This document shows positions 55,246 through 64,000 of a stretch of DNA of 64,000 nt, in pieces. The DNA lies in contig NZ_JAHKPW010000033.1 of NCBI RefSeq assembly GCF_018860755.1, positions 1 through 64,000 on the forward strand, read 5' to 3'. Made by a program: the position numbers and the translations under genes. The DNA is from Colwellia sp. D2M02. GTDB lineage: Bacteria; Pseudomonadota; Gammaproteobacteria; Enterobacterales; Alteromonadaceae. The notes beneath the pieces were generated by a model. The model made no database searches. It saw only the letters and a list, made by a program, of their open reading frames with translations, and had not been told where the DNA came from. How positions within the stretch are numbered: the stretch's first letter is position 1; each line of letters opens with the position of its first letter.

Positions 55246-56397
55246 TTAATGCTTTTTAAGCTCATTCGCTTTAAGTAGCATTAATTTGCTTTCTTCCAAG
55301 AAAGTTTCAGCATAATCACCAAACCAATCAGAAACGTGCTTGAACATATCAACAAAGGCATCTTTGTCATCTTGCTCAACATCTTCTAATAACTCTAAGA
55401 AACGATAAGCAAAGCGCTTCATCATATTCACATTTTCTTTGTTTGAGAAAATAATATCTGCATACAGTACTGGGTCTTGCGCAAAGAGTCGCCCAACCAT
55501 AATCAGCTCTAAGCGATAAATAGGTGAACTCATATCTACCAGTTTTTCTATATCAGCACCTTCAGCCATTAAATGATAGCCGTAAGCGATAGTAGAAAAA
55601 TGACGCATCACTTGCACCATTGACATCGCTTGATCATGCTCATGGGCTTCAACGGGATAAATTTTTGCTCCCCACACTTGAAACTGTTGTAGTAGCCACT
55701 GATATTTTTCAGGAAAACGCCCTTCACAAGCAATAATTGTTTGCTTAATTAACCCGGTTACATCAGGACCGAACATTGGGTGTAAACCAACGACAGGCCC
55801 TTGGTGCGCTTTTTTCATTTCATACAAAGGTGACTCTTTAATGCTGGTTAAATCAGCCAAGATACAATCAGAAGGTAATTGATTTAAATGATGAATAACC
55901 ATTGAGGTTAGGCGAATAGGCACCGCAACAATCACAACACTGGCATCAGCCAAAATAGCTGCGCTATTTGGCCAATCTTCTTGTTCAATAATCGCCACTT
56001 GATAATTTGAACGAGTAAAAAGATCAACAAAAACACTGCCTAATTGACCTTTACCACCAACCACAACCACTTTGTTGCAGTCGGGGTTTACACAACGATA
56101 ACCGCTCGCATCTTGACTTACGTAGGAGTCGCGCATTAAACGACGCAGCACATCTTCAATAAGCGCTGGAGATAAGCCCGCTTCGCTCGCTTGTTGTCGG
56201 CGTTTTTTAAACAAGCTCGCCTCACGTACAGGGTCATAAATAGGCATCCCAACACCGCTTTTTAACTCACCCACTTTAGTGGTAACGCTTAAACGTCGAC
56301 GCAATAAATTGACTAACTCACTGTCAATATCATCAATTTCATTACGCAATGCATTAAGCTTATTATCAAAATCAGCATTGTTGTCAATATTACTCAT
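55246..56397 (-). CDS. tyrA: bifunctional chorismate mutase/prephenate dehydrogenase (T-protein)
   Basis: A 383-aa enzyme making 4-hydroxyphenylpyruvate for tyrosine. The N-terminal AroQ mutase (LRNEIDDIDSELVNLLRRRLSVTTKVGELK) occupies residues 12-95. The NAD-binding dehydrogenase follows from about residue 108 (VVVVGGKGQLGSVFVDLF), with GLHPMFGPDV and the catalytic H-bond region MRHFSTIAYGYHL. It starts after AGGAA and lies 42 bp downstream of aroF in the same operon. Confidence 0.96.
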   Translation of the reverse strand: MSNIDNNADFDNKLNALRNEIDDIDSELVNLLRRRLSVTTKVGELKSGVGMPIYDPVREASLFKKRRQQASEAGLSPALIEDVLRRLMRDSYVSQDASGYRCVNPDCNKVVVVGGKGQLGSVFVDLFTRSNYQVAIIEQEDWPNSAAILADASVVIVAVPIRLTSMVIHHLNQLPSDCILADLTSIKESPLYEMKKAHQGPVVGLHPMFGPDVTGLIKQTIIACEGRFPEKYQWLLQQFQVWGAKIYPVEAHEHDQAMSMVQVMRHFSTIAYGYHLMAEGADIEKLVDMSSPIYRLELIMVGRLFAQDPVLYADIIFSNKENVNMMKRFAYRFLELLEDVEQDDKDAFVDMFKHVSDWFGDYAETFLEESKLMLLKANELKKH

Positions 56398-56439
56398 AAA
56401 TTCCTATTCTTTAAGCTTCCAACGAGCTATTTTTAATCA

Positions 56440-57552
56440 CTATGCAATACGTGCGCTTAAACAGCTAGACAATTTAGTGTTAGCATCAGCTAAGAGTTGT
56501 TCTGTAGTTTCAAAATCAATACAAGCATCTGTTACTGACATACCATATTGTAGCGCTTCTTTAGGTAGTTCGCTGCTTTGATTACCCGCAACCAAATTAC
56601 TTTCCAGCATAATACCAATAATAGACTTATTACCAGCACAAATTTGTTCTATAACATCATTGGCAACAATACTTTGGCGAGTGTAGTCTTTGTTTGAATT
56701 ACCATGGCTACAATCAACAATAATTGTTGGGTCAAGCTCTTGCTTCGCTAAAGCTTCTTCACAGGCTAAAATACTATCAGCGTCATAATTTGACTTGCCG
56801 CCACCGCCTCGCAAAATCACATGGCCATCGGGATTGCCAGAGGTTTGAATAAGTGCCACCTGCCCTTCACGATTAATGCCCATAAAATGATGTGGAGATG
56901 CCGCTGACTGCATTGCATTAACAGCAACACCTAAACTACCGTTTGTGCCATTTTTAAAACCAATAGGCATAGATAAACCACTCGCCATTTCACGATGCGT
57001 TTGCGATTCAGTAGTACGAGCGCCAATAGCAGACCAACTAAATACCTCTGCTAAATATTGCGGGCTAATTGGGTCAAGTGCTTCGGTTGCTAACGGTAAA
57101 CCTAGCTCTGTTAAGTACAAAATAAGTTCACGTGCTTTACGTAAACCTGTTTCAACATCAAACGAGCCATCCATATGCGGATCGTTGATTAAACCTTTCC
57201 AGCCAACTGTAGTGCGTGGTTTTTCAAAGTAAACACGCATCACTACATATAACGAACCTTGGTATTTGTTATGCAACGCTTTTAACTTTCTCGCATAAGC
57301 TTTAGCCGCTTCAACATCGTGCACTGAACATGGCCCAGAAATTACTAATAAACGAGGGTCTCGTTTGTGAACAATATCAGCAATAGTTTTTCGAGCTTGT
57401 AATACAAACTCTCGACCACTGTCTGACAAAGGTAACTCTGCTCGTAAAGCAGCTGGTGTAATTAAAACGTGCTCAGCATTAACGTGAATGTTATTAGCAC
57501 TATTTTTTACTGAATTATTTGCTATTGCAGTAACTGAGTTGGAGGCGGTCAT
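56440..57552 (-). CDS. aroF: 3-deoxy-7-phosphoheptulonate synthase, class I (Tyr-type by context)
   Basis: A 370-aa DAHP synthase condensing phosphoenolpyruvate with erythrose 4-phosphate. Signatures are LVISGPCSVHD, MRVYFEKPRTTVGWKGLINDP, ATEALDPISPQY, GARTTESQTHREMASG and VDCSHGNSNKDY. The first ~25 residues are an Asn/Ser-rich extension. The tyrA neighbour and two TyrR-like boxes upstream argue for the tyrosine-regulated isozyme. AAGGA precedes the ATG. Confidence 0.94.
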   Translation of the reverse strand: MTASNSVTAIANNSVKNSANNIHVNAEHVLITPAALRAELPLSDSGREFVLQARKTIADIVHKRDPRLLVISGPCSVHDVEAAKAYARKLKALHNKYQGSLYVVMRVYFEKPRTTVGWKGLINDPHMDGSFDVETGLRKARELILYLTELGLPLATEALDPISPQYLAEVFSWSAIGARTTESQTHREMASGLSMPIGFKNGTNGSLGVAVNAMQSAASPHHFMGINREGQVALIQTSGNPDGHVILRGGGGKSNYDADSILACEEALAKQELDPTIIVDCSHGNSNKDYTRQSIVANDVIEQICAGNKSIIGIMLESNLVAGNQSSELPKEALQYGMSVTDACIDFETTEQLLADANTKLSSCLSARIA

Positions 57553-57684
57553 GGCTGTTCCTTTTAAATAAGTTATTAGGGTAGTCCGCTAACTAAATAA
57601 CATGAGCCGAATATCAAGATTTACCTTAACCATTACACTGTGTTTTTAACGCTACACAGACAAGAAAAACCAAAAACAAGAAAT

Positions 57685-57725
57685 CGTAAACAATTATTTA
57701 CGCGATTTGTAATTATAATTTTACA
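57685..57725 (-). promoter_or_regulatory. two adjacent TyrR boxes upstream of aroF-tyrA
   Basis: CGTAAACAATTATTTACG (57685-57702) and TGTAATTATAATTTTACA (57708-57725) both follow the TyrR pattern TGTAAA-N6-TTTACA, the second matching almost fully. They are 23 bp apart centre to centre, consistent with cooperative binding, and lie 133-173 bp before the aroF start codon. Confidence 0.8.
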
Positions 57726-57978
57726 TTCTTTTTTGCACTTGTATAGTGCTAATTTGTTAAAAACACCTTAATTTGAGTAAAAACTTTAAAAAAACTCGGT
57801 AATGCCTCCCTCAATGGCGTAAAAGTGCGTTAAAAGGAAGAATTAATCTGAATAAAATGAATCGTCTTGCGCTTTGTTGGTGCATAGCTTAAATTGAGAT
57901 AGTGCATAAAAGCAGACACAAGAACACTGACACAAAAAACAAGCAACTCATATGAAAAAGGGTTTACTAGGGAGTGAT

Positions 57979-58143
57979 ATGGTACTTATTGACGTAGTAT
58001 TAAGTGTATTAGGGTTAGCTCCTCCCCAAGGCCTCACTGACTCAATGAGTCAGTCAAAAACATTAAGCTTAATGGTAGTTATTGGTTTGCTTTTATTTGC
58101 TGGTTTTATTGGCTTTTTAGTTTATATGGCAGGCCTATCATAA
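57979..58143 (+). CDS. small single-helix membrane protein, hypothetical
   Basis: A 54-aa protein with one C-terminal transmembrane helix (LMVVIGLLLFAGFIGFLVYMAGL) and a short N-terminal amphipathic segment containing LSVLGLAPPQGL. ATG at 57979 follows AGGGAG at good spacing; an upstream ATG at 57952 has no clear ribosome site. I do not recognise a family. Confidence 0.55.
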   Translation: MVLIDVVLSVLGLAPPQGLTDSMSQSKTLSLMVVIGLLLFAGFIGFLVYMAGLS

Positions 58144-58298
58144 AAAACGCTATTAATATCCAGTAATAGAGCTTCCCTCCCCTTGCTGGCAAGCTACCCA
58201 AAAAAACACTCTTTCCCCAGTAAAATCGCTAGATAATACTATTTCACTGCTAATTAATTTATCATAGCGCCATTGAACAGCTGTCCTTCCTATAAAGC

Positions 58299-58946
58299 AT
58301 GAATATAAGTGAAAGCGAGCGTGATGCGCTCTACAAAGTGATATTCTCTCGTCGTGATGTTAGAAGTGAATTTTTACCAACACCCATTCCAAACGATGTA
58401 CTTTCTAACCTTTTAAAAGCGGCACACCACGCGCCAAGTGTTGGCTTTATGCAGCCGTGGGACTTTATTGTAGTCGATAATGAACAAACAAAAGTAGCCA
58501 TTAAAGCAGGATTTACTCAAGCTAATGAGCAAGCAGAATCTCTGTTTTCAGCCGACAAGCGTTCACAATATAAAAAACTAAAACTTGAAGGTATTATTGA
58601 AGCGCCATTAGGTATTTGTGTTACTTGCGATAGAAGTAGAAACGGCCCAGTGGTATTAGGTCGTACTGTCAAAGCAGAAATGGATTTATACAGTGCAGTT
58701 TGCGCCATACAAAATATGTGGTTAGCCGCTCGAGCCGAAAACTTAGGTTTAGGTTGGGTTAGCATTATTGAAGATGCTGTATTACGCGATGTATTAGGGA
58801 TTCCTGAGCATATTGATATTATCGCTTATCTTTGTATTGGCTATGTCTCTGAATTTAAAAATAAACCAGAGTTAGAAGAAAAAGGCTGGTTACCTCGTAT
58901 GGATATTAATGATGTGATTCATTTCAACCGTTGGTCAAAAACTTAA
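58299..58946 (+). CDS. bluB: 5,6-dimethylbenzimidazole synthase (BluB)
   Basis: A 215-aa flavin destructase of the nitroreductase fold that converts FMN to the lower ligand of cobalamin. BluB-specific patterns are SRRDVRSEFLPTPIP, AAHHAPSVGFMQPWDFIVV, GPVVLGRTVKAEMDLYSAVCAIQNMWLAARAENLGLGWVS and GYVSEF. No cobalamin riboswitch or other cob gene is adjacent, so it stands alone, possibly for remodelling or completing salvaged corrinoids. Confidence 0.92.
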   Translation: MNISESERDALYKVIFSRRDVRSEFLPTPIPNDVLSNLLKAAHHAPSVGFMQPWDFIVVDNEQTKVAIKAGFTQANEQAESLFSADKRSQYKKLKLEGIIEAPLGICVTCDRSRNGPVVLGRTVKAEMDLYSAVCAIQNMWLAARAENLGLGWVSIIEDAVLRDVLGIPEHIDIIAYLCIGYVSEFKNKPELEEKGWLPRMDINDVIHFNRWSKT

Positions 58947-58982
58947 CATTAATGAACTTACTCAGTCTTATAGGTTGTATTT

Positions 58983-59522
58983 ATGATTGAAATAATAATA
59001 CTGGCTCTTGCCTTAAGTATGGATGCTTTCGCTGTTGCTATAGGTTTAGGCTCAAAACATGATAAAAAAACAAAATCATTAGCACTCATGGTTGCACTTT
59101 ACTTTGGCCTATTTCAAGGTTTTATGCCTTTAATTGGCTATGTAGGTAGTAAAGGGCTCTTAGGTTGGGTGGCCTCATATTCCCATTGGCTTGCTTTTGC
59201 TTTGCTACTACTTATTGGCATAAAGATGATTTATGAATCCTTAAGTGAGGGCATAGAAGAAAGTATTGCCAAAATAAGCCACAGGGTAATTTTAGTGTTG
59301 GCGATAGCAACCAGTATTGATGCAATGGCCGCAGGATTCACCTTAACCTTACTAGATGTTAACCCCTTTATAGCCTGTTTTATTATTGGCATTACTACAT
59401 TGTTTTTCAGTTGGATAGGTGTGTTTATTGGCGCAAGAAGTGGTACTTGGCTTGAAAGTAAAGCCGAACTACTTGGTGGAATTATCTTAGTTTTAATTGG
59501 CTTTAACATATTATTGTTCTAA
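58983..59522 (+). CDS. mntP: manganese efflux pump MntP
   Basis: A 179-aa six-helix inner-membrane Mn(II) exporter. Both family repeats are present, each with its key aspartate: [15 protein letters not shown] near the N-terminus and [14 protein letters not shown] in the second half. The length is usual. No yybP-ykoY riboswitch is apparent in the 36-bp gap after bluB, so the two genes may be cotranscribed. Confidence 0.94.
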   Translation: MIEIIILALALSMDAFAVAIGLGSKHDKKTKSLALMVALYFGLFQGFMPLIGYVGSKGLLGWVASYSHWLAFALLLLIGIKMIYESLSEGIEESIAKISHRVILVLAIATSIDAMAAGFTLTLLDVNPFIACFIIGITTLFFSWIGVFIGARSGTWLESKAELLGGIILVLIGFNILLF

Positions 59523-59667
59523 TATTTTAGATGAGATAAGCATGAAGAACGCGCAAGTAAATGGAGCTTTATTACTTAGTGTTACGCTTAAAGGGCCCTC
59601 CTTAAAGTAAGTATAAAAAAAACCATGCTTTTCATCCTCGCCAACTTAAACAAAAGGAGCATTTGTT

Positions 59668-59841
59668 ATGGCTAACAATACGACTGTAAAAGATAAAAGT
59701 GGCTATGTATTTATTGCTAGCGGCATTATATTTGGTGTCGCTGCCTTTATTAGCGCTGAACTTGCTTTTTATGCTATTGGGGTAATGTTTATTATTTTAG
59801 GTTTAGTTAACTTACATAATAATAAGCACCTTAATGAGTAA
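59668..59841 (+). CDS. 57-aa membrane protein, hypothetical
   Basis: A short gene, ATG 59668 to TAA 59839-59841, preceded by AAAGGAG (to 59659) with an 8-nt spacer. The product MANNTTVKDKSGYVFIASG has a short polar head followed by two hydrophobic stretches (FIASGIIFGVAAFISAELA and FYAIGVMFIILGLVNL) and a polar tail, so a two-helix membrane hairpin is likely. I do not recognise a family. A bidirectional terminator lies 63 bp downstream. Confidence 0.7.
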   Translation: MANNTTVKDKSGYVFIASGIIFGVAAFISAELAFYAIGVMFIILGLVNLHNNKHLNE

Positions 59842-59903
59842 GACAACATTAAATAATACCCAATAAAATTGACCCGCCGTAGGAGCTGGTAGTAATTGAA
59901 TAA

Positions 59904-59927
59904 AAAAAGCGCCTTACGGCGCTTTTT
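59904..59927. terminator. bidirectional terminator between the 57-aa gene and acs
   Basis: AAAAAGCGCC (59904-59913) pairs with GGCGCTTTTT (59918-59927) over a TTAC loop. Runs of A and T flank both sides. Confidence 0.93.
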
Positions 59928-59995
59928 CAAATTCAATAATTTATCAGTCACAAAGCGATAGCCACTAAGCATATCGCTTTGCTAATTCAGTGCTA

Positions 59996-61942
59996 TTAAC
60001 CGCCATGAATAATACGTTGGTCAATTAAGTTTTCAACAACACTTGGGTCTGCCAATGTTGAAGTATCACCTAAAGTATCAACGTCATTTTCAGCAATTTT
60101 ACGTAAAATACGACGCATTATCTTACCTGAACGTGTTTTAGGTAAACCCGGTGCCCACTGAATGTAATCAGGCTTAGCAAAACGTCCTAATTCTTTAGCA
60201 ACAAATTCTTTAAGCTCAGTGTTAAGCTCATCAGACTCTGTAGCATTACCCATTAAGGTAACATAACAGTATACGCCTTGACCTTTAATTTCATGAGGGT
60301 AACCAACAACTGCCGCTTCAGCTACAGCAGGATGAAGCACTAAAGCGCTTTCAATTTCAGCTGTACCTAATCTGTGACCTGATACGTTTAATACATCGTC
60401 AACACGACCTGTAATCCAATAAAAACCATCTTCATCACGCTTAGCGCCATCACCGGTAAAGTAGTTACCCGGGTATTGACCTAAATACGTTTGGTAGAAA
60501 CGGTTATGATCGCCATAAACGGTACGTAATTGACCCGGCCAGCTTGCCGTCATCACTAATAAACCTTGGTTTTCTCCTTCAAGGGTATTACCGTCTTTAT
60601 CAAATAAAGCAGGTTGAACACCAAAGAAAGGTTTACCAGCACAACCTGGTTTCATATCAACCGCGCCTGGTAATGAGGTAATTAAAATACCGCCGGTCTC
60701 TGTTTGCCACCAAGTATCAACAATTGGACAGTTACGCTTACCAACAACTTCGTAATACCAGTTCCACGCTTCAGGGTTAATTGGCTCGCCTACTGAGCCT
60801 AATAAACGTAACGACGATAAATCAGACTGGTTAACTAATTCGTCACCAACGCTCATTAATGCACGAATGGCTGTTGGCGCTGTATAAAATACGTTAACTT
60901 TATGCTTTTCACATACTTGCCAAAAACGACCTGCATCAGGATATGTTGGAACACCTTCAAATACTAGCGTAGTGGCACCGTTTGCTAATGGGCCGTAGAA
61001 AATATATGAGTGACCTGTGATCCAGCCAGCATCGGCGGTACACCAGTAAATTTCACCTGGCTTGTAATCAAAGACATATTTATGTGTCATTGCCGCATAA
61101 AGAATGTAACCACCACAAGTATGTACAACACCTTTTGGCGTACCCGTTGAACCCGAGGTATAGAGAATGAATAATGGATCTTCTGCATCCATCACTTCAG
61201 GTTCACAAACCGCTGATTGCTTAGCTACCGCTTCTTCATAATTAATATCAGTTTTTTCATTCCAAGCAACATCGCCACCCGTACGAGCAACCACAATAAC
61301 TGAATGTACATTTGGACAATCAGCAACCGCAGCATCAACATTTGCTTTTAATGGGATACGCTTACCACCACGTAAACTTTCATCGGCAGTAATAACCACT
61401 TTACAGTCGGCGTCAAGGACACGGGCTTTAATTGACTCTGTAGAAAAACCACCAAATACCACAGAGTGAATTGCACCAATACGTGCACACGCTAACATCG
61501 CGTAGCCTACTTCTGGGATCATTGGCATGTAAATACATACGCGGTCACCTTTTTTAACGCCGCGCTCTTTTAATAAGTTAGCAAAACGACAAACATGATC
61601 ATGTAGCTCTTGATAAGTAACTTTAAGGTCTTCAGTTGGATCGTCACCTTCAAAAATAATCGCAGTATCGTTTGCTTTTGTCGCTAAATGACGGTCAATA
61701 CAGTTATAACTTACGTTTAATTTTGCGCCTGAGAACCAGTTAATTTCAGAATTTTTTAAATCAACCTTACTAACGCTATCCCATGGTTGGTACCAATCGA
61801 TAAACTCTTTAGCTTGCTCACCCCAAAAAACATCAGGTTGCTCAATAGATTGCTTATACATTGCATCGTAAGTAGCCGCGTCAATATGAGTATGCGCTTT
61901 AGCTTTTTCTGACACTGGATAACGAGATTGTAATTCTTTCAT
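59996..61942 (-). CDS. acs: acetyl-CoA synthetase
   Basis: A 648-aa AMP-forming enzyme that activates acetate to acetyl-CoA. Motifs are the P-loop-like [21 protein letters not shown], the hinge and A8 region [17 protein letters not shown], and the C-terminal acetylatable lysine in [21 protein letters not shown] ribosome site precedes the ATG. It supplies acetyl-CoA to the glyoxylate shunt encoded 30 kb away. Confidence 0.97.
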   Translation of the reverse strand: MKELQSRYPVSEKAKAHTHIDAATYDAMYKQSIEQPDVFWGEQAKEFIDWYQPWDSVSKVDLKNSEINWFSGAKLNVSYNCIDRHLATKANDTAIIFEGDDPTEDLKVTYQELHDHVCRFANLLKERGVKKGDRVCIYMPMIPEVGYAMLACARIGAIHSVVFGGFSTESIKARVLDADCKVVITADESLRGGKRIPLKANVDAAVADCPNVHSVIVVARTGGDVAWNEKTDINYEEAVAKQSAVCEPEVMDAEDPLFILYTSGSTGTPKGVVHTCGGYILYAAMTHKYVFDYKPGEIYWCTADAGWITGHSYIFYGPLANGATTLVFEGVPTYPDAGRFWQVCEKHKVNVFYTAPTAIRALMSVGDELVNQSDLSSLRLLGSVGEPINPEAWNWYYEVVGKRNCPIVDTWWQTETGGILITSLPGAVDMKPGCAGKPFFGVQPALFDKDGNTLEGENQGLLVMTASWPGQLRTVYGDHNRFYQTYLGQYPGNYFTGDGAKRDEDGFYWITGRVDDVLNVSGHRLGTAEIESALVLHPAVAEAAVVGYPHEIKGQGVYCYVTLMGNATESDELNTELKEFVAKELGRFAKPDYIQWAPGLPKTRSGKIMRRILRKIAENDVDTLGDTSTLADPSVVENLIDQRIIHGG

Positions 61943-62361
61943 TATTTCTTCCTTCGGACTTAACTTGAGGTTATTAACTTGAAGTATTAGTTTATTTTTA
62001 TAAGTTTAATTATTTTTAATATTAGTTTTTCTATATGGCTTGTTAGCAATTTTATCTGTGCTACAAAAAGTACATTTAATAAAAATATTAAACACTTTTA
62101 TCGCGATAAAACACTTACCACAAGCGATAAAGAGTACGTTTTCATTATTTGATAGCCAACATGCTAGAATTTTTATGACGCTTTTTATATACGCCTTTAG
62201 TCTTAATTTACGTTTTTACTCTATTAAATAAGAAATAAACAATAAATTAGTCTTACTAACCCATAACCATAACACTGAAAAATAATACTGACAACGCTGT
62301 CATCTAAACAATAACAGCTTCTGCTATAGTTGAATGTAACAACATATGACCCAGCAAGGAA
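61943..62361. other. 419-bp intergenic region between acs and a TonB-dependent receptor
   Basis: AT-rich, presumably holding the acs promoter on the minus strand. An open 63-codon frame on the plus strand starts with TTG without a ribosome site and is not called. A small TGACA-ACGC-TGTCA hairpin lies near 62289-62302. Confidence 0.5.
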
Positions 62362-64000
62362 TTAAAAGCTTAGCTCAATGTTAAATACAATCGAACGACC
62401 AAAAATAGCACGCGTATAAAAATTAGCATTATCGCTGTAAGCAATACCATCACGAGGGTTACCTTCAGTGATCCCAACCGTATTGGTGATATTTTTAGCC
62501 AGTAATGCAAGCTCAATGTTATCGGTTAATGCTGTACTAATACCTAAATCAACTACAGTGTAAGCAGGTAAAGCAAAACGGTTGGCAATATCTGAATAGC
62601 GTTTACCTATATAAGCTAAGGTCATAAACACTTCGCTATTATCGAATTGGTAACTTGGCATTAATCGCAACTGCAATTCAGGTGTTCGTGTTATTTGGTT
62701 ACCGTTATAAGTACTTTCTTTCAGTGCATTTGGAATCCCACTAAAAATAGCTTTTTGCCAAACACCTAAGCCAGAAAGATGAAAGCGATCAGTGAGGTTT
62801 ATATCAAACTCAAACTCAACGCCTCGGGTATTAGTGTCAATAAACAAGCTTTCTTGATTGTCGTATAGCCCTCGAAAAACTGTAAAAGCTAGCGGATTAA
62901 ACCGTGTTTCAAAAAGGGTTGCGGTCATACGCCAATTATTATCAGCCATACGCAAACCACCTTCGGCAAAATTCAAAGTAACTGGTTCGCCAAAGCCTAC
63001 TTCAGCTGGAATACTATCTAAGTAATCGCCCCAACCTATTTCATTGCCAAAGGTGATTAACTTAGGCATTTCAAAGCCACTGGCAAAATGAAAAAATAGT
63101 GCTGACTGTTTTGTTAATTGATAATTACCACCAACACTCCATGCCAGCTCAGTAAAGCTCTCCTTTTTAGTAAAAGTGTAGTCACTCTTATAAACAGCTT
63201 GAAATTGACTATCATCAAGGTCGTATATTTTATCAGTACTGGCACTCGACTGTAGTGATAGATGCTCTAATCGTATTCCTAAATCAATAATGAGCTTATC
63301 TAGCGGTTGCCATTCAATATTTCCATATAAAGAGTGAGACAACGCCCTACCGTCACCATCTAAATAACCAGGTCCAGCATAAGAGGTAAAGCCATTTTCA
63401 CTGTAAGTTTCGATAATTTGACTTTCTTGATCAAGCGCAACAATATCTAAACGCTTAGGTTGATGTTTAACTTCAGTTAATAGTTCACCTTGCCACTTGT
63501 CTAGCGGTAAACTATCAAAATTATTTAACGCTAAAATGTGGCCAAAACTTAAGCGCCAATGTTCTAATTCAATATCAGCATTAAGGTGATTAAGCCATTG
63601 TTGCTGCTGATAATGTGAGTACAAAGGATAAGCAAAAGTGACTAAACCATTACCGTTGAGGTGTTCGGGAGCGTTAACAATACTCTGATCATGACTATAA
63701 CTATAAGCCGCTTTAATGATTTTATTGGGGTGTTCTGCTTGAGTTTTATTAATAAAATTTTGCACAAATGGGCTGTTAAGTTGCTCTGTGGCATTAAGAA
63801 TGGTGTCATTACCTAAGTTCATCATTGCATACATAGTATTAGCCATATCAGCCACACTAAACTTATTATTGAGGTGAACATTATCGCTAATATCCCACTG
63901 TAAATTCATATCAAATCGTGTCATTTTCGTTTTTTGGCCATCATCAATATCTCTTACGATGATGCCCTCAGGAGTTTTAAAGTGCAGCTGATTAAAATCA
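62362..64000 (-). CDS. TonB-dependent outer-membrane receptor, 5' part outside the window
   Basis: The last ~546 residues of a TonB-dependent receptor. The frame stays open past the internal Met at 63924 to the window edge (reading DFNQLHFKTPEGIIVRD), so the start, signal peptide and plug domain lie beyond 64000. What remains is beta-barrel: repeated aromatic strands, LIIDLGIRLEHLSL and GGNYQLTKQSALFFHFASGFEMPKL. It ends in SIVFNIELSF, a C-terminal aromatic typical of outer-membrane assembly. Substrate not deducible. Confidence 0.9.
   Translation of the reverse strand, partial: DFNQLHFKTPEGIIVRDIDDGQKTKMTRFDMNLQWDISDNVHLNNKFSVADMANTMYAMMNLGNDTILNATEQLNSPFVQNFINKTQAEHPNKIIKAAYSYSHDQSIVNAPEHLNGNGLVTFAYPLYSHYQQQQWLNHLNADIELEHWRLSFGHILALNNFDSLPLDKWQGELLTEVKHQPKRLDIVALDQESQIIETYSENGFTSYAGPGYLDGDGRALSHSLYGNIEWQPLDKLIIDLGIRLEHLSLQSSASTDKIYDLDDSQFQAVYKSDYTFTKKESFTELAWSVGGNYQLTKQSALFFHFASGFEMPKLITFGNEIGWGDYLDSIPAEVGFGEPVTLNFAEGGLRMADNNWRMTATLFETRFNPLAFTVFRGLYDNQESLFIDTNTRGVEFEFDINLTDRFHLSGLGVWQKAIFSGIPNALKESTYNGNQITRTPELQLRLMPSYQFDNSEVFMTLAYIGKRYSDIANRFALPAYTVVDLGISTALTDNIELALLAKNITNTVGITEGNPRDGIAYSDNANFYTRAIFGRSIVFNIELSF

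Noticed and set aside
58144-58298. Possible cobalamin riboswitch before bluB
   Set aside because: The gap is 155 bp and shows no B12-box-like sequence or the extended structure needed.
62040-62231. 63-codon frame on the plus strand upstream of acs
   Set aside because: TTG start, no ribosome site, AT-rich composition, no recognisable features.

Overview
The window is AT-rich chromosomal DNA from a marine gammaproteobacterium. The order metK-rsmE-gshB-yqgE-yqgF, the aroF-tyrA pair, MetJ-type and TyrR-type operator sequences, a ~530-aa isocitrate lyase with malate synthase G, and the many TPR, RND, LysR and TonB-dependent receptor genes fit Alteromonadales, most likely Colwelliaceae. That placement is an inference from gene content and base composition. 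I see no rRNA, tRNA, CRISPR array, transposase, integrase or phage gene.

Layout. 1-2.7 kb: short repeats and a TPR/GAF/GGDEF diguanylate cyclase. 2.8-9.2 kb: an unknown protein, a glutamate racemase (murI) lacking any ATG/GTG/TTG start, then metK with MetJ boxes, rsmE, gshB, yqgE and yqgF. 9.3-15.4 kb: an AEC-type permease, two small family proteins, a LysR/FMN-reductase divergent pair and lysA. 15.4-21.4 kb: a divergent locus with rhodanese and DUF2892 genes on one side, and a BigR/YgaV-like ArsR regulator plus an RND pump on the other, sharing a perfect inverted repeat. 21.6-23.0 kb: DUF481 and DUF1330 proteins. 23.2-30.1 kb: glyoxylate shunt (aceA, a LysR regulator, lrgA/lrgB-like genes, glcB) with an identical 18-bp dyad upstream of both shunt genes. 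30.4-34.1 kb: a secreted unknown, a penicillin-acylase-family hydrolase and a MAPEG protein. 34.1-36.4 kb: a TPR histidine kinase whose 5' end and leader are tandemly duplicated. 36.6-57.7 kb: pheA facing tyrA-aroF, separated by a 17.4-kb block with a second RND pump, a PAS chemoreceptor coupled to cytochrome b561, a TonB C-terminal relic, SDR, PhoD-like, MocR/GNAT/PaiB and two orphan substrate-binding proteins. 57.9-64 kb: small membrane proteins, bluB, mntP, acs and a TonB-dependent receptor cut by the window edge.

How the genes work together. acs, aceA and glcB together allow growth on acetate. The shared LysR-type dyad suggests that aceA and glcB form one small regulon. pheA, tyrA and aroF supply phenylalanine and tyrosine, and paired TyrR boxes precede aroF. 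The ArsR/rhodanese/DUF2892/RND group looks like a reactive-sulfur-responsive efflux module. No single large novel system is obvious. The most useful leads are the murI start anomaly, the shared glyoxylate operator, the sulfur-sensing RND locus, the duplicated histidine-kinase leader and the TonB relic.
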